Of a DNA stretch of 64,000 nt, positions 22,981 through 31,886 are shown piece by piece. The translations under genes and the position numbers were made by a program. The stretch comes from Actinomadura fibrosa (GTDB lineage: Bacteria > Actinomycetota > Actinomycetes > Streptosporangiales > Streptosporangiaceae). The notes under the pieces are model-generated. The model had not been told where the DNA came from, searched no databases, and saw nothing but the letters and a program-made list of their open reading frames with translations. Position 1 is the stretch's first letter, and every line of letters begins with the position of its first letter. Where the stretch lies: the NCBI RefSeq assembly GCF_900659615.1, contig NZ_CAACUY010000019.1, positions 1-64,000 of the forward strand. The letters are read 5' to 3'.

Positions 22981-24537
22981 ATGAGTGCCGGAATCGCGGA
23001 ACTGACTGCCGAAATGCGTGGGCGGGGCGAGTGGGAGCATCGGCGTTTCTTTCCGCCCGGCCCGAAGTTGGCCCTCTGTCTTTCTGGCGGAGACGCCACC
23101 TTGGGCACTCTGTCGGAGGCCGAACTGGTCGAGGTCGCTGCGGCGGCGCGTCGGCAGACCGCCTGGGCGCAGGCCCGCGAGCTGGCCGCGATCGCCGAGC
23201 TGGCCCGCCGTCGCACTCGCGATGAACAGGACGGCCACCTCGACTACCGGATCCTCTCGGCCCACGAGTCGGTCGTCGAGGAAGTCGCCGCCGCCCTCAG
23301 TCTGACCGGTGAGAGCGCCGCCACTCAGGTCCACCTGGCCGAGCGCCTGCACACCGATCTCCCCGAGACGCGTTGCGCGCTGGAGACCGGGCGAATTGAC
23401 TTGCAGAAGGCCCGTGCAATCAGTGACCTCACCGACCACCTTCCCGAGGACGTCGCGGCCTCGGTTGAAGGCGCGGTCATCGAGCAGGCCTCGGAGCAGA
23501 CCACCGGGCAGCTGCGCCGCCGCATCCGTCGTGTCGTGAAGCGACTGGCTCCTGAGCATCTGGAGCGGCGCAAGCGCGAGGTGATCGCCGGGCGTCGGCT
23601 GGAGGTCTGGGAGACTCCCGACGGCACCGCCGACCTGTCTCTGCGCGACCTGGCCGCCACTGACGCGCACGCCATCCACAACAAGATCACCGCGATGGCG
23701 CACAGCTTGCGTCAGGACGGTGATGTGCGGTCGATCGACCAGCTCCGCGCCGATCTGGCCCAACAACTCCTGCGCGGAACGCCACTCCCTGAAGTCGCTT
23801 GCGCCGTACTCGCCGAACAGGCGAACCCCGCCGAGCCTTCAGTCACGCCGCCATCCGCGCTGTCGGTCGAGGCCGCCGCTCCAGTCACAGCCACGACCGC
23901 TAGCGCCTCCGTCACGTCGAGTACGTCTGGTGCGGGGGTCGCGTTGGTTGCCTGCACCACGTCCGCGGCGCCCGTTCCGCCTGTCACCTCGACTGCCACG
24001 CCCGCCACGCCCGCCGCGCCCGCCGCTTCCTCCATGGTCGCTGCGGTACCCGAGGTTCGGGACGCGGCCGACGTGTTGGCGGACGTCATCGACTCGCGGC
24101 TGGCGCAGGTCACTGAGGATGCCCGGGCGCATCAGCGGCTCAACGGGCTCGGTGTCCGCCTCCAGCACGCCGTTCGCGAGATCGAGGGCCAGGTCGCTGC
24201 CGTCCGTGACGCGCTCTGCGCAGCCGCCGACCACGGGCACTCCGGCTACCGGCCCCCCAACGCAATGCGCCGAGCGGTCGAAGCTCGACATCCGGTCTGC
24301 GTGTTTCCGAGCTGCAACCGCCGCTCCGACCACTGCGACCTCGACCACACGATCGCCTGGGACGGGCACGGGCACGGACGCACCTGCCCCTGCAACCTCG
24401 CCCCGCTATGCCGACGCCATCACCGGACGAAGCAGTCCCCAGGATGGGCGCTCCACCAGCCTTGGCCCGGCCTGCTGGTCTGGATCACACCCGCCGGAAC
24501 CTGGCACATCGTCCGCCCCGAACGACAACAGGAATGA
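22981..24537 (+). CDS. DUF222 / HNH endonuclease protein (13E12-repeat family)
   Basis: A 518-residue protein of the DUF222-HNH family, common and often multicopy in Actinobacteria. The N-terminal DUF222 region contains ARELAAIAELARRR, ALETGRIDLQKARAI and TTGQLRRRIRRVVKRL. A Pro/Ala/Thr/Ser-rich linker of ~90 residues (about 285-360) follows. The C-terminal HNH site is CVFPSCNRRSDHCDLDHTIAW...CPCNLAPLCRRHHRTK, with all expected His/Asn residues. It should be a metal-dependent nuclease of unknown target; members are often linked to mobile DNA. A degenerate IS lies 155 bases downstream. Confidence 0.92.
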   Translation: MSAGIAELTAEMRGRGEWEHRRFFPPGPKLALCLSGGDATLGTLSEAELVEVAAAARRQTAWAQARELAAIAELARRRTRDEQDGHLDYRILSAHESVVEEVAAALSLTGESAATQVHLAERLHTDLPETRCALETGRIDLQKARAISDLTDHLPEDVAASVEGAVIEQASEQTTGQLRRRIRRVVKRLAPEHLERRKREVIAGRRLEVWETPDGTADLSLRDLAATDAHAIHNKITAMAHSLRQDGDVRSIDQLRADLAQQLLRGTPLPEVACAVLAEQANPAEPSVTPPSALSVEAAAPVTATTASASVTSSTSGAGVALVACTTSAAPVPPVTSTATPATPAAPAASSMVAAVPEVRDAADVLADVIDSRLAQVTEDARAHQRLNGLGVRLQHAVREIEGQVAAVRDALCAAADHGHSGYRPPNAMRRAVEARHPVCVFPSCNRRSDHCDLDHTIAWDGHGHGRTCPCNLAPLCRRHHRTKQSPGWALHQPWPGLLVWITPAGTWHIVRPERQQE

Positions 24538-24692
24538 GCCAGAGAGGGTTCGCTAGCTCTCTCGCCGCTGACTCCGATCGTGCTGCCCAGCCGACGCTGT
24601 GGACGTGTTCGAGTGCCGAGTCTTCGGGGCGTCCCATTCCACACTCGGTTCACTTGCTCGGCGAGCGCTCCTTTGCAGGGCGGCCCCTGAAG

Positions 24693-25487
24693 GCTGTCCC
24701 GTAACGCCAGACCTTCAAGATCGTTGATCTCGCTGTGGAGCGGGTGATCAGGGCCGATCGGGACGAGATGGGTGCCGGTGTTCACTGGCCTGCCGGTGCG
24801 GCAGCTCCGCCGTCTGGTGCGGATCGTTGCAGGTCGAGGCGGTGCGCAGACCGGGACCGGGCGGCGGTGGAGTTTGCCGCTGGCCGACCGGATGCTGCTG
24901 ATCGCGGTGTGCTACCGCACCAACCTCGCACTGCGGCAGGTCGCGTTGCTGTTCGGGGTGTCCAAATCCGCCGCGCACCGCGTCGTGGACCACCTGGCGC
25001 CGCTGCTCGCACTGGCCCCGGTCACCCGCCGGCACAGCCCGGACACGGTACTGGTCGTGGACGGCACGCTCGTCCCCGTCCACGACCGGACGGTCACCGC
25101 CTCGTCCAAGAAACACCGGTACTCGGCGAACATGCAGGTCGTCATCGACGCCAAGACCCGGCTGATGGTCGCCGTCGGACGCCCGGTCCCGGGCAACCAC
25201 AACGACTGCACCGTCTTCCGCGATTCAGGTGCCGATACCGCGTGCCGGGGCGCGCACGTGATGGCAGACGGCGGCTACCAAGGAAACCAGCACGTCATCA
25301 TGCCCTACCGGCGGCCACGCGACGGCAGCGAGCTGCCCACCTGGCAGCACGAGCTCAACACCGTCCACAAACGGGTGCGCGCCCGCGTCGAGCACGCACG
25401 ACCTGGCGATAGCCGGCTGACCGGTCCGGAGGACGCCATCTCAGCGGCAGCACGCCTGGCCGCGCCTCTCGACCATTACGGGACAGC
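24693..25487. mobile_element. Degenerate insertion sequence, IS5-like (DDE_Tnp_4 type)
   Basis: Twelve-base perfect terminal inverted repeats GCTGTCCCGTAA (24693-24704) and TTACGGGACAGC (25476-25487) bound a 795-bp element carrying a decayed transposase. I see no clear target duplication in the flanks. Internal losses make it shorter than an intact copy should be, so it cannot move by itself. Confidence 0.8.
24735..25420 (+). pseudogene. Decayed DDE transposase
   Basis: The protein recognisably contains PVFTGLPVRQLRRLV, an HTH region (LPLADRMLLIAVCYRTNLAL, LFGVSKSAAHRVVDHL) and DDE residues in VVDGTLVPVHD, ADGGY and RARVEHA. Three faults are visible. The N-terminus is short; a frame change near 24769 separates VERVIRADRDEMG from PVFTGLP; and after VEHA ~90 bases are missing, so the normal end HDLAIAG plus stop (25397-25420) is now out of frame. 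The central frame reads past the IS end. Confidence 0.8.
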
Positions 25488-25693
25488 TTTTAGCTCGCTT
25501 CACCGATATGGCGTCGGGGGCTGCCGCCCGTGGTGCCTCGCCCCGCGGTGCGGCACCTGGGGCGTGGAGTCGGCCGCGGCCCGCGTCGAAGGCACGGAGA
25601 TCACGGACGGGTCGGAGCCAGCGGCTCGCCGCCGTCGTACTGCGCGCTTGGGGCTAGGACGGCGCGCTCCAGCCAGGTGGCCCCGTCGAATGG

Positions 25694-26613
25694 TCAGTGC
25701 AGGGTCGCGATTAGGCGTCGTAGTGAGGCGTGGGCGGGCGGGCCCCATGTTGCCTTGCCGCCTGGACCGCCGTGGACGCCGGCGTGTCCGATCATGATGC
25801 CGCTGAGGGCGCGGCCTACCGCCCAGCCGCGGGCGCGGCGCAGGGTCGCGGGGTCCGGGGGAGGCTGGTAGGCGGCGTGGAAGTGGGCGGACGTGCCGTC
25901 GGGCAGCAGGATCCAGGCGGCGGCCAGGTCGAAGGCCGGGTCACCGGCGAAGAGGTCCCCGAAGTCGATGACGCCGCTGATAGTGCCGTCCGCGGTGAGG
26001 ACGTTGGCCGGGTGCAGGTCGCCGTGTTGCCACAGTGCCGGGCCGTCCCAGTCGGGCGCGGTGGCGGCGTCGTCCCAGACTGCGCGGACGGCGTCAGGGT
26101 CAGGGATGAGGCCGAGCTCCATCAATGCGGCGAGATGGCTGGCGAATCCCTCGAAGTGGTCGGACAGCCGTCCTCCGCGGTCCCGGCCAATGGGCGCATG
26201 TATGGGGCGGGTTGGTGCAGGGCCGTCAGGAAGGTGGCCAGGGTGGTGGCCGCGTCGGTGGCGCGTGTGGGGGTGACGGGGGCGCGGTCGGCGGCGGTGC
26301 CCGGTACCCAGGTGGTGACGAGCCATGGGTGCGGGAAGCGTGGTGAGGGCTCGCCGAAGCGCTGCGGGACGGGCACGGGCAGCGGGAGGCGTGGGGCGAG
26401 GACGGGTAGCCAGGTGTGCTCTTTGCGCAGCAGCTCGTCCGCGGACTGCGTCGCCCAGGGCAGCCGGACGGCGAGGTCGTCGCCGAGGCGCCATAGCTGG
26501 TTGTCCCAGCCGCGCGCGCCGAGCCTCACCGGGCGGTCGGCCAGGTCGGGGTGCTGGTCGCGCAGCAGGTCCCGGACCAGCTCGGCGGTGACCTCGACTC
26601 CGGTGTGCGTCAT
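25694..26613 (-). pseudogene. Aminoglycoside phosphotransferase-family gene with a frameshift
   Basis: Two frames together make one normal-length APH-like kinase. The first (from ATG 26613, possibly 26628) runs ELVRDLLRDQHPDL, GWDNQLWRLGDDLAVRLPW and ends near LTALHQPAP. The second carries RLSDHFEGFASHLAALMELG, the catalytic ALWQHGDLHPANVL and GVIDFGDLFAGDPAFDLAA to the stop at 25694. The switch lies around 26170-26205 and needs a one-base change. It may be a sequencing error or a recent mutation, since all catalytic residues survive. It follows the B12-sensor gene by 36 bases. Confidence 0.75.
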
Positions 26614-26649
26614 GCGGGACAACGGCATCCAGCCCGGGGGGTCGGTGAA

Positions 26650-27684
26650 TCAGGTCAGGGGGTGGAGGGTGGTGCGGGCGGCAGTGAGGAGGGCCGCTGC
26701 GCGGGGGAAGTCGGTCAGGGCTCGTGCCATGACGTCGAGGGCGGCGAGGACGACGGTGTCGTCGACGCCTCGGGCGGCGAGGATTCCGGCGGTCCAGCGG
26801 GTCGCGGTGGTGAAGAGGTCCGCGTCGTCGACGTAGAGGGCGGCGGCGAGGACGTCGATGAGCAGCTCCACCCACTCCACTTCCTGGTCGGTGTGGCCTC
26901 GGGCGAAGCGGGGCGGCAGGGCGGTCTGGACGTCGTGGGCGAGCTGGGCGGAGGAGCGGGTGATGAGGGAGTACTCCTGGTCGTCCAGGTGCGGGAGGGC
27001 GGGGCGGGAGCCGGTGGGGCGGAGCGGGGGGATGCCTTTCGCCAGCAGGTCGGCGGCGGTGCGGGCGTCGGGGGCCCATCCGGCGGCCTCCAGGAGGCGG
27101 GCGTGGCGGCCGTCGGAGCCGAAGGCGGGGCCGCCCGCGAGGACGGGGACGCCGAGGTCGCGGGCCGCGGTGATCGCCTGGTGGGCGGCGGGCAGGCGGG
27201 CGGTCATCGAGGCGGACAGGGCCACCACGGCGGGACGGGTCCGGCGGAGGTGCGTGGCGAGGTAGCGGGTGGGGACCTGCGCGCCGAGGTATTCGACGTC
27301 CCAGCCGCGGAGGCGGAGCACTTCGGCGAGGAGGCGGGCGGGGAGCGCGTGCCATTCGCCTTCCGCGCAGGCGACCGTGATGCGTCCTTCGACCGGTGGC
27401 CCTGGGGGCGCGGGGCGGGACGGGTGGTGCGCGAGGGCGGCGATCACCCGTTCGCTGATCGCGGTCGCCGCGTGCTCCTGGGCGACGGTCATGCCGCCGA
27501 GGGCCCATTCGGCGCCGACGCGGTCCTGGACCGCGGCGACGACGTCCATGAGGAGGGCCTCGGGGGCGAGGCCGGCGTCGAGGGCGGCGAAGGCCGTCTG
27601 GACGGAGGAGCGCTCCCGGCCGGAGACGACCATGGTCCAGAGCCGGTCGGTCCACGGGTCGGCTCTCATCGGGTCGCCTCTCAT
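26650..27684 (-). CDS. Stand-alone B12-binding sensor protein with CarH-type photoreceptor signature
   Basis: A 344-residue cytosolic protein. Residues ~11-85 form the B12_binding_2 helical cap, with W60-x9-E70-H71 inside VGAEWALGGMTVAQEH: the W-x9-EH signature of AdoCbl-dependent CarH/LitR light sensors. Residues ~100-215 are a cobalamin-binding Rossmann fold with EWH112 as the likely lower axial ligand, then LSASMT and LAGGPAFG. A C-terminal helical region of ~110 residues matches nothing I know. Unlike CarH there is no MerR DNA-binding domain. Its ATG 27684 overlaps the stop of the SpoIIE-type phosphatase (ATGA), so the two are co-translated and light or B12 signalling through the phosphatase is inferred. 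Confidence 0.85.
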   Translation of the reverse strand: MRGDPMRADPWTDRLWTMVVSGRERSSVQTAFAALDAGLAPEALLMDVVAAVQDRVGAEWALGGMTVAQEHAATAISERVIAALAHHPSRPAPPGPPVEGRITVACAEGEWHALPARLLAEVLRLRGWDVEYLGAQVPTRYLATHLRRTRPAVVALSASMTARLPAAHQAITAARDLGVPVLAGGPAFGSDGRHARLLEAAGWAPDARTAADLLAKGIPPLRPTGSRPALPHLDDQEYSLITRSSAQLAHDVQTALPPRFARGHTDQEVEWVELLIDVLAAALYVDDADLFTTATRWTAGILAARGVDDTVVLAALDVMARALTDFPRAAALLTAARTTLHPLT

Positions 27685-29090
27685 GGTTCGTGCCTCGGCG
27701 CGCCGATGGCGACGACGGCCATGTCGTCGTGGGGTCCGCCGCCGACCCAGCGGGACGCGAGCATCTGCACCCGTTCGACGACCGCCTCGCAGGGCAGGCC
27801 GGCGCAGCTCGCGAGGGCGCGGTGGAGGCGGTGCTCGCCGAACATCTCGCGGCCGGCGTGCGCGTCCCTGGCCTCGGTGATGCCGTCGGTGTAGAGGAGG
27901 CAGGTGTCGCCGGGGCGGAGGACGGCGGCGGCGGTGCGGGAGCCGACGCGGTCCAGGCCGCCGATCAGGTTGCCGCGGCTCGCGACCCGCTCGACGCGGC
28001 CGTCCGTCCGGACGATGAGCGGCGGGGGATGGCCCGCCGCGGTCAGCCGCAGGCGGACGTCCTCGCCGTGGCGCCGCAGGGACGCGAGGACCAGGGTGGC
28101 GAACCGCGGGTCCCGGTCGCCGCCAGGGCCGGCCAGCAGCAGGTCGTTGAGCAGGCCGAGGACCTTCTGGTGGTCGCCCGCCAGCGGCCGCAGGACGCGG
28201 AGCGCGGCGCGGAGCCTGCCGGTGACGAGGGCGGCTTCGAGGTCGCTGCCGCACACGTCGCCGAGGGCGACGAGCCACTCGCCGCCGTCCGCCGGGGGGA
28301 GGACGTCGTAGAAGTCGCCGCCGACCTTGTCGCCGGAGCTGGACAGGAGGCGGCCGGTGGCGAGCTCGGCGCCGTCGAGGCGGCGGAGGCGGGGCGGGGC
28401 GAGCTCCCGCGCGAGCATGTCGGTGATCGAGTCCTTCTCCGCGGACAGCCGGGCCGCGGACAGGGCCGTGCCGCCCGCGGCGGCGAAGAGGCCCGCGAAG
28501 TCCTCCTCGTCGGCGGTGAACGCGGCGGTGCGGAGGAGGATCAGCGCGCCGACGACGCTGCCGTGGCCGGTCATCGCGGAGACGGCCATCGCGGTGAAGG
28601 CGCCGAAGCCCTCGAAGCCGTCGAGGGCGAGGCGGGCCGGGACGCCGGCGGGGTCGATCCAGCCGGACGGGACGGGCGGGAGCCCCTTCAGCGCCTCGTC
28701 GAGGCCGGGGACGTCCGCCGGGTCGAAGCGGAGGTCGGCGCGGGCGACCGGGCCGCCGGAGCGGCAGTAGGCGGTGGGGAAGCGGTGGCGGGTCGCCGTC
28801 CCGACGACGAGGGCGGCGTCGGCCAGGTGCCGGGACGCCAGCAGGGCCGTCGTCGCCAGGCAGTGGTCGACGTCGAGCGAGGCGAGGCGGGTCGCCTCGG
28901 CGAGGAGGGCGCGGCGGTCGCGCTCGCGGCGCAGCGCGCGTTCGGCGCGCCGGAGGGCGAGGGCCGCGGTGTTAGCGCTGGTCAGGGTGCCGTCATCGGC
29001 GACGGCGAGGGCGGGGCGGGAGGTCTCCTCCGGGGCGCTGTCGCCGGTCGTCGGCGTGCGCCTGCCGCTGTCCTCTGCTGGCGTAGGGAT
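27681..29090 (-). CDS. GAF-SpoIIE (PP2C-type) serine phosphatase, start codon unclear
   Basis: A cytosolic regulatory phosphatase of ~470 residues. A linker coil (ALRRAERALRRERDRRALLAEA) leads to a GAF domain and then SpoIIE: GDKVGGDFYDVLP, WLVALGDVCGSDLEAAL, LTAAGHPPPLIV, LLYTDGITEARD and GGPHDDMAVVAI, with the metal aspartates present. Such enzymes act on phospho-anti-sigma-antagonists. The first in-frame ATG (28589) lies inside the GAF domain, whereas high-G/C3 coding runs back to about 29090. No ATG, GTG or TTG occurs there. GGGGGGAGG (minus strand, 29101-29093) is a good ribosome site just before ATC 29090 and ACG 29084. The 5' end is therefore approximate. Confidence 0.82.
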   Translation of the reverse strand: MPTPAEDSGRRTPTTGDSAPEETSRPALAVADDGTLTSANTAALALRRAERALRRERDRRALLAEATRLASLDVDHCLATTALLASRHLADAALVVGTATRHRFPTAYCRSGGPVARADLRFDPADVPGLDEALKGLPPVPSGWIDPAGVPARLALDGFEGFGAFTAMAVSAMTGHGSVVGALILLRTAAFTADEEDFAGLFAAAGGTALSAARLSAEKDSITDMLARELAPPRLRRLDGAELATGRLLSSSGDKVGGDFYDVLPPADGGEWLVALGDVCGSDLEAALVTGRLRAALRVLRPLAGDHQKVLGLLNDLLLAGPGGDRDPRFATLVLASLRRHGEDVRLRLTAAGHPPPLIVRTDGRVERVASRGNLIGGLDRVGSRTAAAVLRPGDTCLLYTDGITEARDAHAGREMFGEHRLHRALASCAGLPCEAVVERVQMLASRWVGGGPHDDMAVVAIGAPRHEP

Positions 29091-29226
29091 CGCCTCCCCC
29101 CGGGGCGTGTCACTCTGCGGGACGGGCGGACTCCCGACTGTAGTCGGACGGTCGCTTCGACGGCTGCCTTTTCCTCAAGGGCGGTCGCCCGCCGGGGCCG
29201 CGCGGCCGGATGCCAGGATGAGATCC

Positions 29227-31866
29227 ATGACCGGACGGTCCCGCCTGCTGCTCCTCGACGGCCACTCGCTGGCCTACCGGGCGTTCTACGCGCTGCCGGT
29301 GGAGAACTTCGCGACGACGTCGGGCCAGCCCACGAACGTCCTGTACGGCTTCGCGAACATGCTGGCCAACGTGCTGCGGGACGAGCGGCCGACCCACGTC
29401 GCCGTGGCGTTCGACGTCTCGCGCCGGACGTTCCGGACGGAGGCGTTTCCCGACTACAAGGCGGGGCGGGCGAAGTCGCCGGGCGAGTTCGGCAGCCAGA
29501 TGGAGATCCTGGACGACCTGCTGGCCGCGATGGGGATCGCCACGGTCCGGGTGCCGGGCTACGAGGCGGACGACGTCATCGCGACGCTCGCCACGGCGGC
29601 GGAGGCGGCGGGCTTCGAGGTGCTGATCGTCACGGGCGACCGCGACGTGCTCCAGCTCGTGAACGACGACGTCACCGTCCTGTACTACTACCGGACGGCC
29701 GCGGAGATGATCCGGTACACGCCCGGGAGGGTCGAGGAGAAGTACGGGCTGACCCCGGCGCAGTATCCGGACTTCGCGGCGCTGCGCGGGGACCCGTCCG
29801 ACAACCTGCCGGGCATTCCGGGCATCGGGGAGAAGACGGCCGCGAAGTGGATCCGCGAGTTCGGGTCGCTGGCGGCCCTGCTGGAGCGGGCGGACGAGGT
29901 GCGGGGCAAGGCGGGGGAGCGGCTCCGGGAGGCGTCGGACACGGTACGGCTGAACCGGCGGCTGACCGAGCTCGTCCGGGACCTGGACCTGCCCGTCGAG
30001 CTGGACGACCTGGTCCGCAGGCCCTATGACCAGGCGGTCTTCAGCAGACTTCTCGACGAATTGGAGTTCCGCAACGCTAGCCTCCGGAAGCGGCTGTTCG
30101 AGGCCGATCCAGGTTCCGCCGAGGTGGAGCGTTCCGCGGAGGTGGACGCGGCGCCGGTCGAAGGGCGCGAGCTCGGGCCGGACGAGCTGGCCGGATGGCT
30201 GCGGGAGAACGCGGCGGGCCTGGTGGGCCTGGCCGTCGACGCCACGTGGGCGCGCGGCTCCGGTGAGATCGAGCGGGTCGCGCTCGCTTCTCCCGACGGG
30301 CGCGCGGCGTCGTTCGTGCCGTCAGAGTTGAGCGAGAGTGATGAGGCAGCCTTCGCGGCGTGGCTGGCCGATCCGTCGCGGCCGAAGGCGTTGCACGACG
30401 TGAAGGCGCTGCTGCGGGTCCTGCCCGAGCACGGGTGGCGGCTCGGCGGCGTGGCCACGGACACGGCGATGGCCGCCTACCTGCTGCTGCCCGGCCTGGC
30501 CGCCTACGGGATCGCCGACCTCGCGGCCCGCTACCTGGGGCGCCGCCCGTCCGCCGAGGGCGCGGCCGGGACGATGCTGCGGGCCAGGGCCGTCCTCGAT
30601 CTGAAGGGCGAGCTCGATCCGGAGTTGGCCGCGACGGGCATGGACGCGGTGCTGCGGGACGTGGAGCTGCCGTTGTCCGGGCTGCTGGCCCGGGCGGAGC
30701 GAGCCGGGATCCAGGTGGACGCGGACCTCCTGCACGATCTGGAGCGGCAGTTCGCTGAGGGGATGGAGCGCGCCGCCGCCGACGCCGCGGACATCGCCGG
30801 GCACCCGTTCAACCCGGGCTCGACCAAGCAGCTCCAGGAGGTCCTGTTCGGCGAGCTCGGGCTGCCGCGGACGAAGAAGATCAAGTCGGGGTACTCGACC
30901 GACCTCGACGCGCTGACCTGGCTCGCGACGCAGACCGACAACGGGCTCCCGGAGCTCCTGCTCCGCCACCGCGACCTGGCCCGGCTGCGCACCACCGTCG
31001 CGGGACTGATCCGGGAGATCGGCGCGGACGGCCGCGTCCACACGACGTTCCAGCAGACCGTCGCCGCCACCGGGCGGCTCACCTCGACGGACCCGAACCT
31101 CCAGGTCATCCCGATCCGCACCGAGGAGGGGCGGCGGATCCGGCGGGCGTTCCGGCCGGGCGAGGGCTTCGCCTCGCTGATGACCGCCGACTACGGGCAG
31201 CTCGAACTGCGGGTCATGGCGCACCTGTCGCAGGACCCGACGCTGCTGGCGGCGTTCGCGTCCGGCGAGGATCTGCACACCACGATGGCGGCGCGGGTCT
31301 TCGGCGTCGGGCCGGGCGCGGTCACCGCTGAGATGCGCCGCAAGACCAAGGCGATGTCGTACGGGCTGGCGTACGGGCTGTCGGCGTTCGGGCTGGCGAA
31401 GCAGCTCGGCATCGCGGTGGCGGAGGCGCGGCCGCTGATGGACGCCTACTTCGAGCGGCTCGGCGGCGTCCGCGACTACCTGGACCACGTGGTCGCCGAG
31501 GCCCGGGTGACGGGCTACACCCGCACGCTGCTCGGCCGCCGCCGCTACCTGCCGCAGCTGTCCAGCGAGAACCGGCAGCGCCGCGAGACCGCCGAGCGGA
31601 TGGCGCTGAACGCGCCCGTGCAGGGCTCCGCCGCCGACATCGTCAAGATCGCGATGCTGCGGGTGGACGAGGCGCTGACCGCGGCCGGGCTCCGCAGCCG
31701 CCTGCTGCTCCAGGTGCACGACGAGATCGTCCTGGAGGTGGCGCCGGGCGAGCACGACCGGGTGGAGGAGCTGGTCCTGGAGGGCATGACGACGGCGTAT
31801 CCGCTCAGCGTGGGCCTGGAGGCCGCCATCGGGAACGGGCCCGACTGGGACGCCGCCGCCCATTGA
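29227..31866 (+). CDS. polA: DNA polymerase I
   Basis: An 879-residue replication/repair polymerase. The N-terminal 5'-3' exonuclease (LLLLDGHSLAYRAFYAL, GYEADDVIATLA, VTGDRDVLQLV, PGIPGIGEKTA) is complete. The middle 3'-5' exonuclease domain lacks the metal-binding carboxylates (LAVDATWARG in place of D-x-E), as in other actinobacterial Pol I, so it should not proofread. Polymerase motifs A (TADYGQLELRVMAHLS, ~655), B (RRKTKAMSYGLAYG, ~703) and C (LLQVHDEIVLEV, ~828) are intact. AGGATGAGATCC precedes ATG 29227; an in-frame ATG at 29218 is less likely. Confidence 0.97.
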   Translation: MTGRSRLLLLDGHSLAYRAFYALPVENFATTSGQPTNVLYGFANMLANVLRDERPTHVAVAFDVSRRTFRTEAFPDYKAGRAKSPGEFGSQMEILDDLLAAMGIATVRVPGYEADDVIATLATAAEAAGFEVLIVTGDRDVLQLVNDDVTVLYYYRTAAEMIRYTPGRVEEKYGLTPAQYPDFAALRGDPSDNLPGIPGIGEKTAAKWIREFGSLAALLERADEVRGKAGERLREASDTVRLNRRLTELVRDLDLPVELDDLVRRPYDQAVFSRLLDELEFRNASLRKRLFEADPGSAEVERSAEVDAAPVEGRELGPDELAGWLRENAAGLVGLAVDATWARGSGEIERVALASPDGRAASFVPSELSESDEAAFAAWLADPSRPKALHDVKALLRVLPEHGWRLGGVATDTAMAAYLLLPGLAAYGIADLAARYLGRRPSAEGAAGTMLRARAVLDLKGELDPELAATGMDAVLRDVELPLSGLLARAERAGIQVDADLLHDLERQFAEGMERAAADAADIAGHPFNPGSTKQLQEVLFGELGLPRTKKIKSGYSTDLDALTWLATQTDNGLPELLLRHRDLARLRTTVAGLIREIGADGRVHTTFQQTVAATGRLTSTDPNLQVIPIRTEEGRRIRRAFRPGEGFASLMTADYGQLELRVMAHLSQDPTLLAAFASGEDLHTTMAARVFGVGPGAVTAEMRRKTKAMSYGLAYGLSAFGLAKQLGIAVAEARPLMDAYFERLGGVRDYLDHVVAEARVTGYTRTLLGRRRYLPQLSSENRQRRETAERMALNAPVQGSAADIVKIAMLRVDEALTAAGLRSRLLLQVHDEIVLEVAPGEHDRVEELVLEGMTTAYPLSVGLEAAIGNGPDWDAAAH

Positions 31867-31871
31867 TTCGC

Positions 31872-31886
31872 CCGGCCTCAGGCCGG
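31872..31886. terminator. Hairpin between convergent polA and maleylacetate reductase genes
   Basis: CCGGCC-TCA-GGCCGG is a perfect 6-bp stem with a 3-base loop; the loop is the reductase stop codon. It is placed to serve both strands. Confidence 0.4.

Noticed and set aside
25488-25693. Continuation of the transposase frame past the IS end
   Set aside because: The extension begins after the right terminal repeat and exists only because the deletion removed the normal stop from frame.
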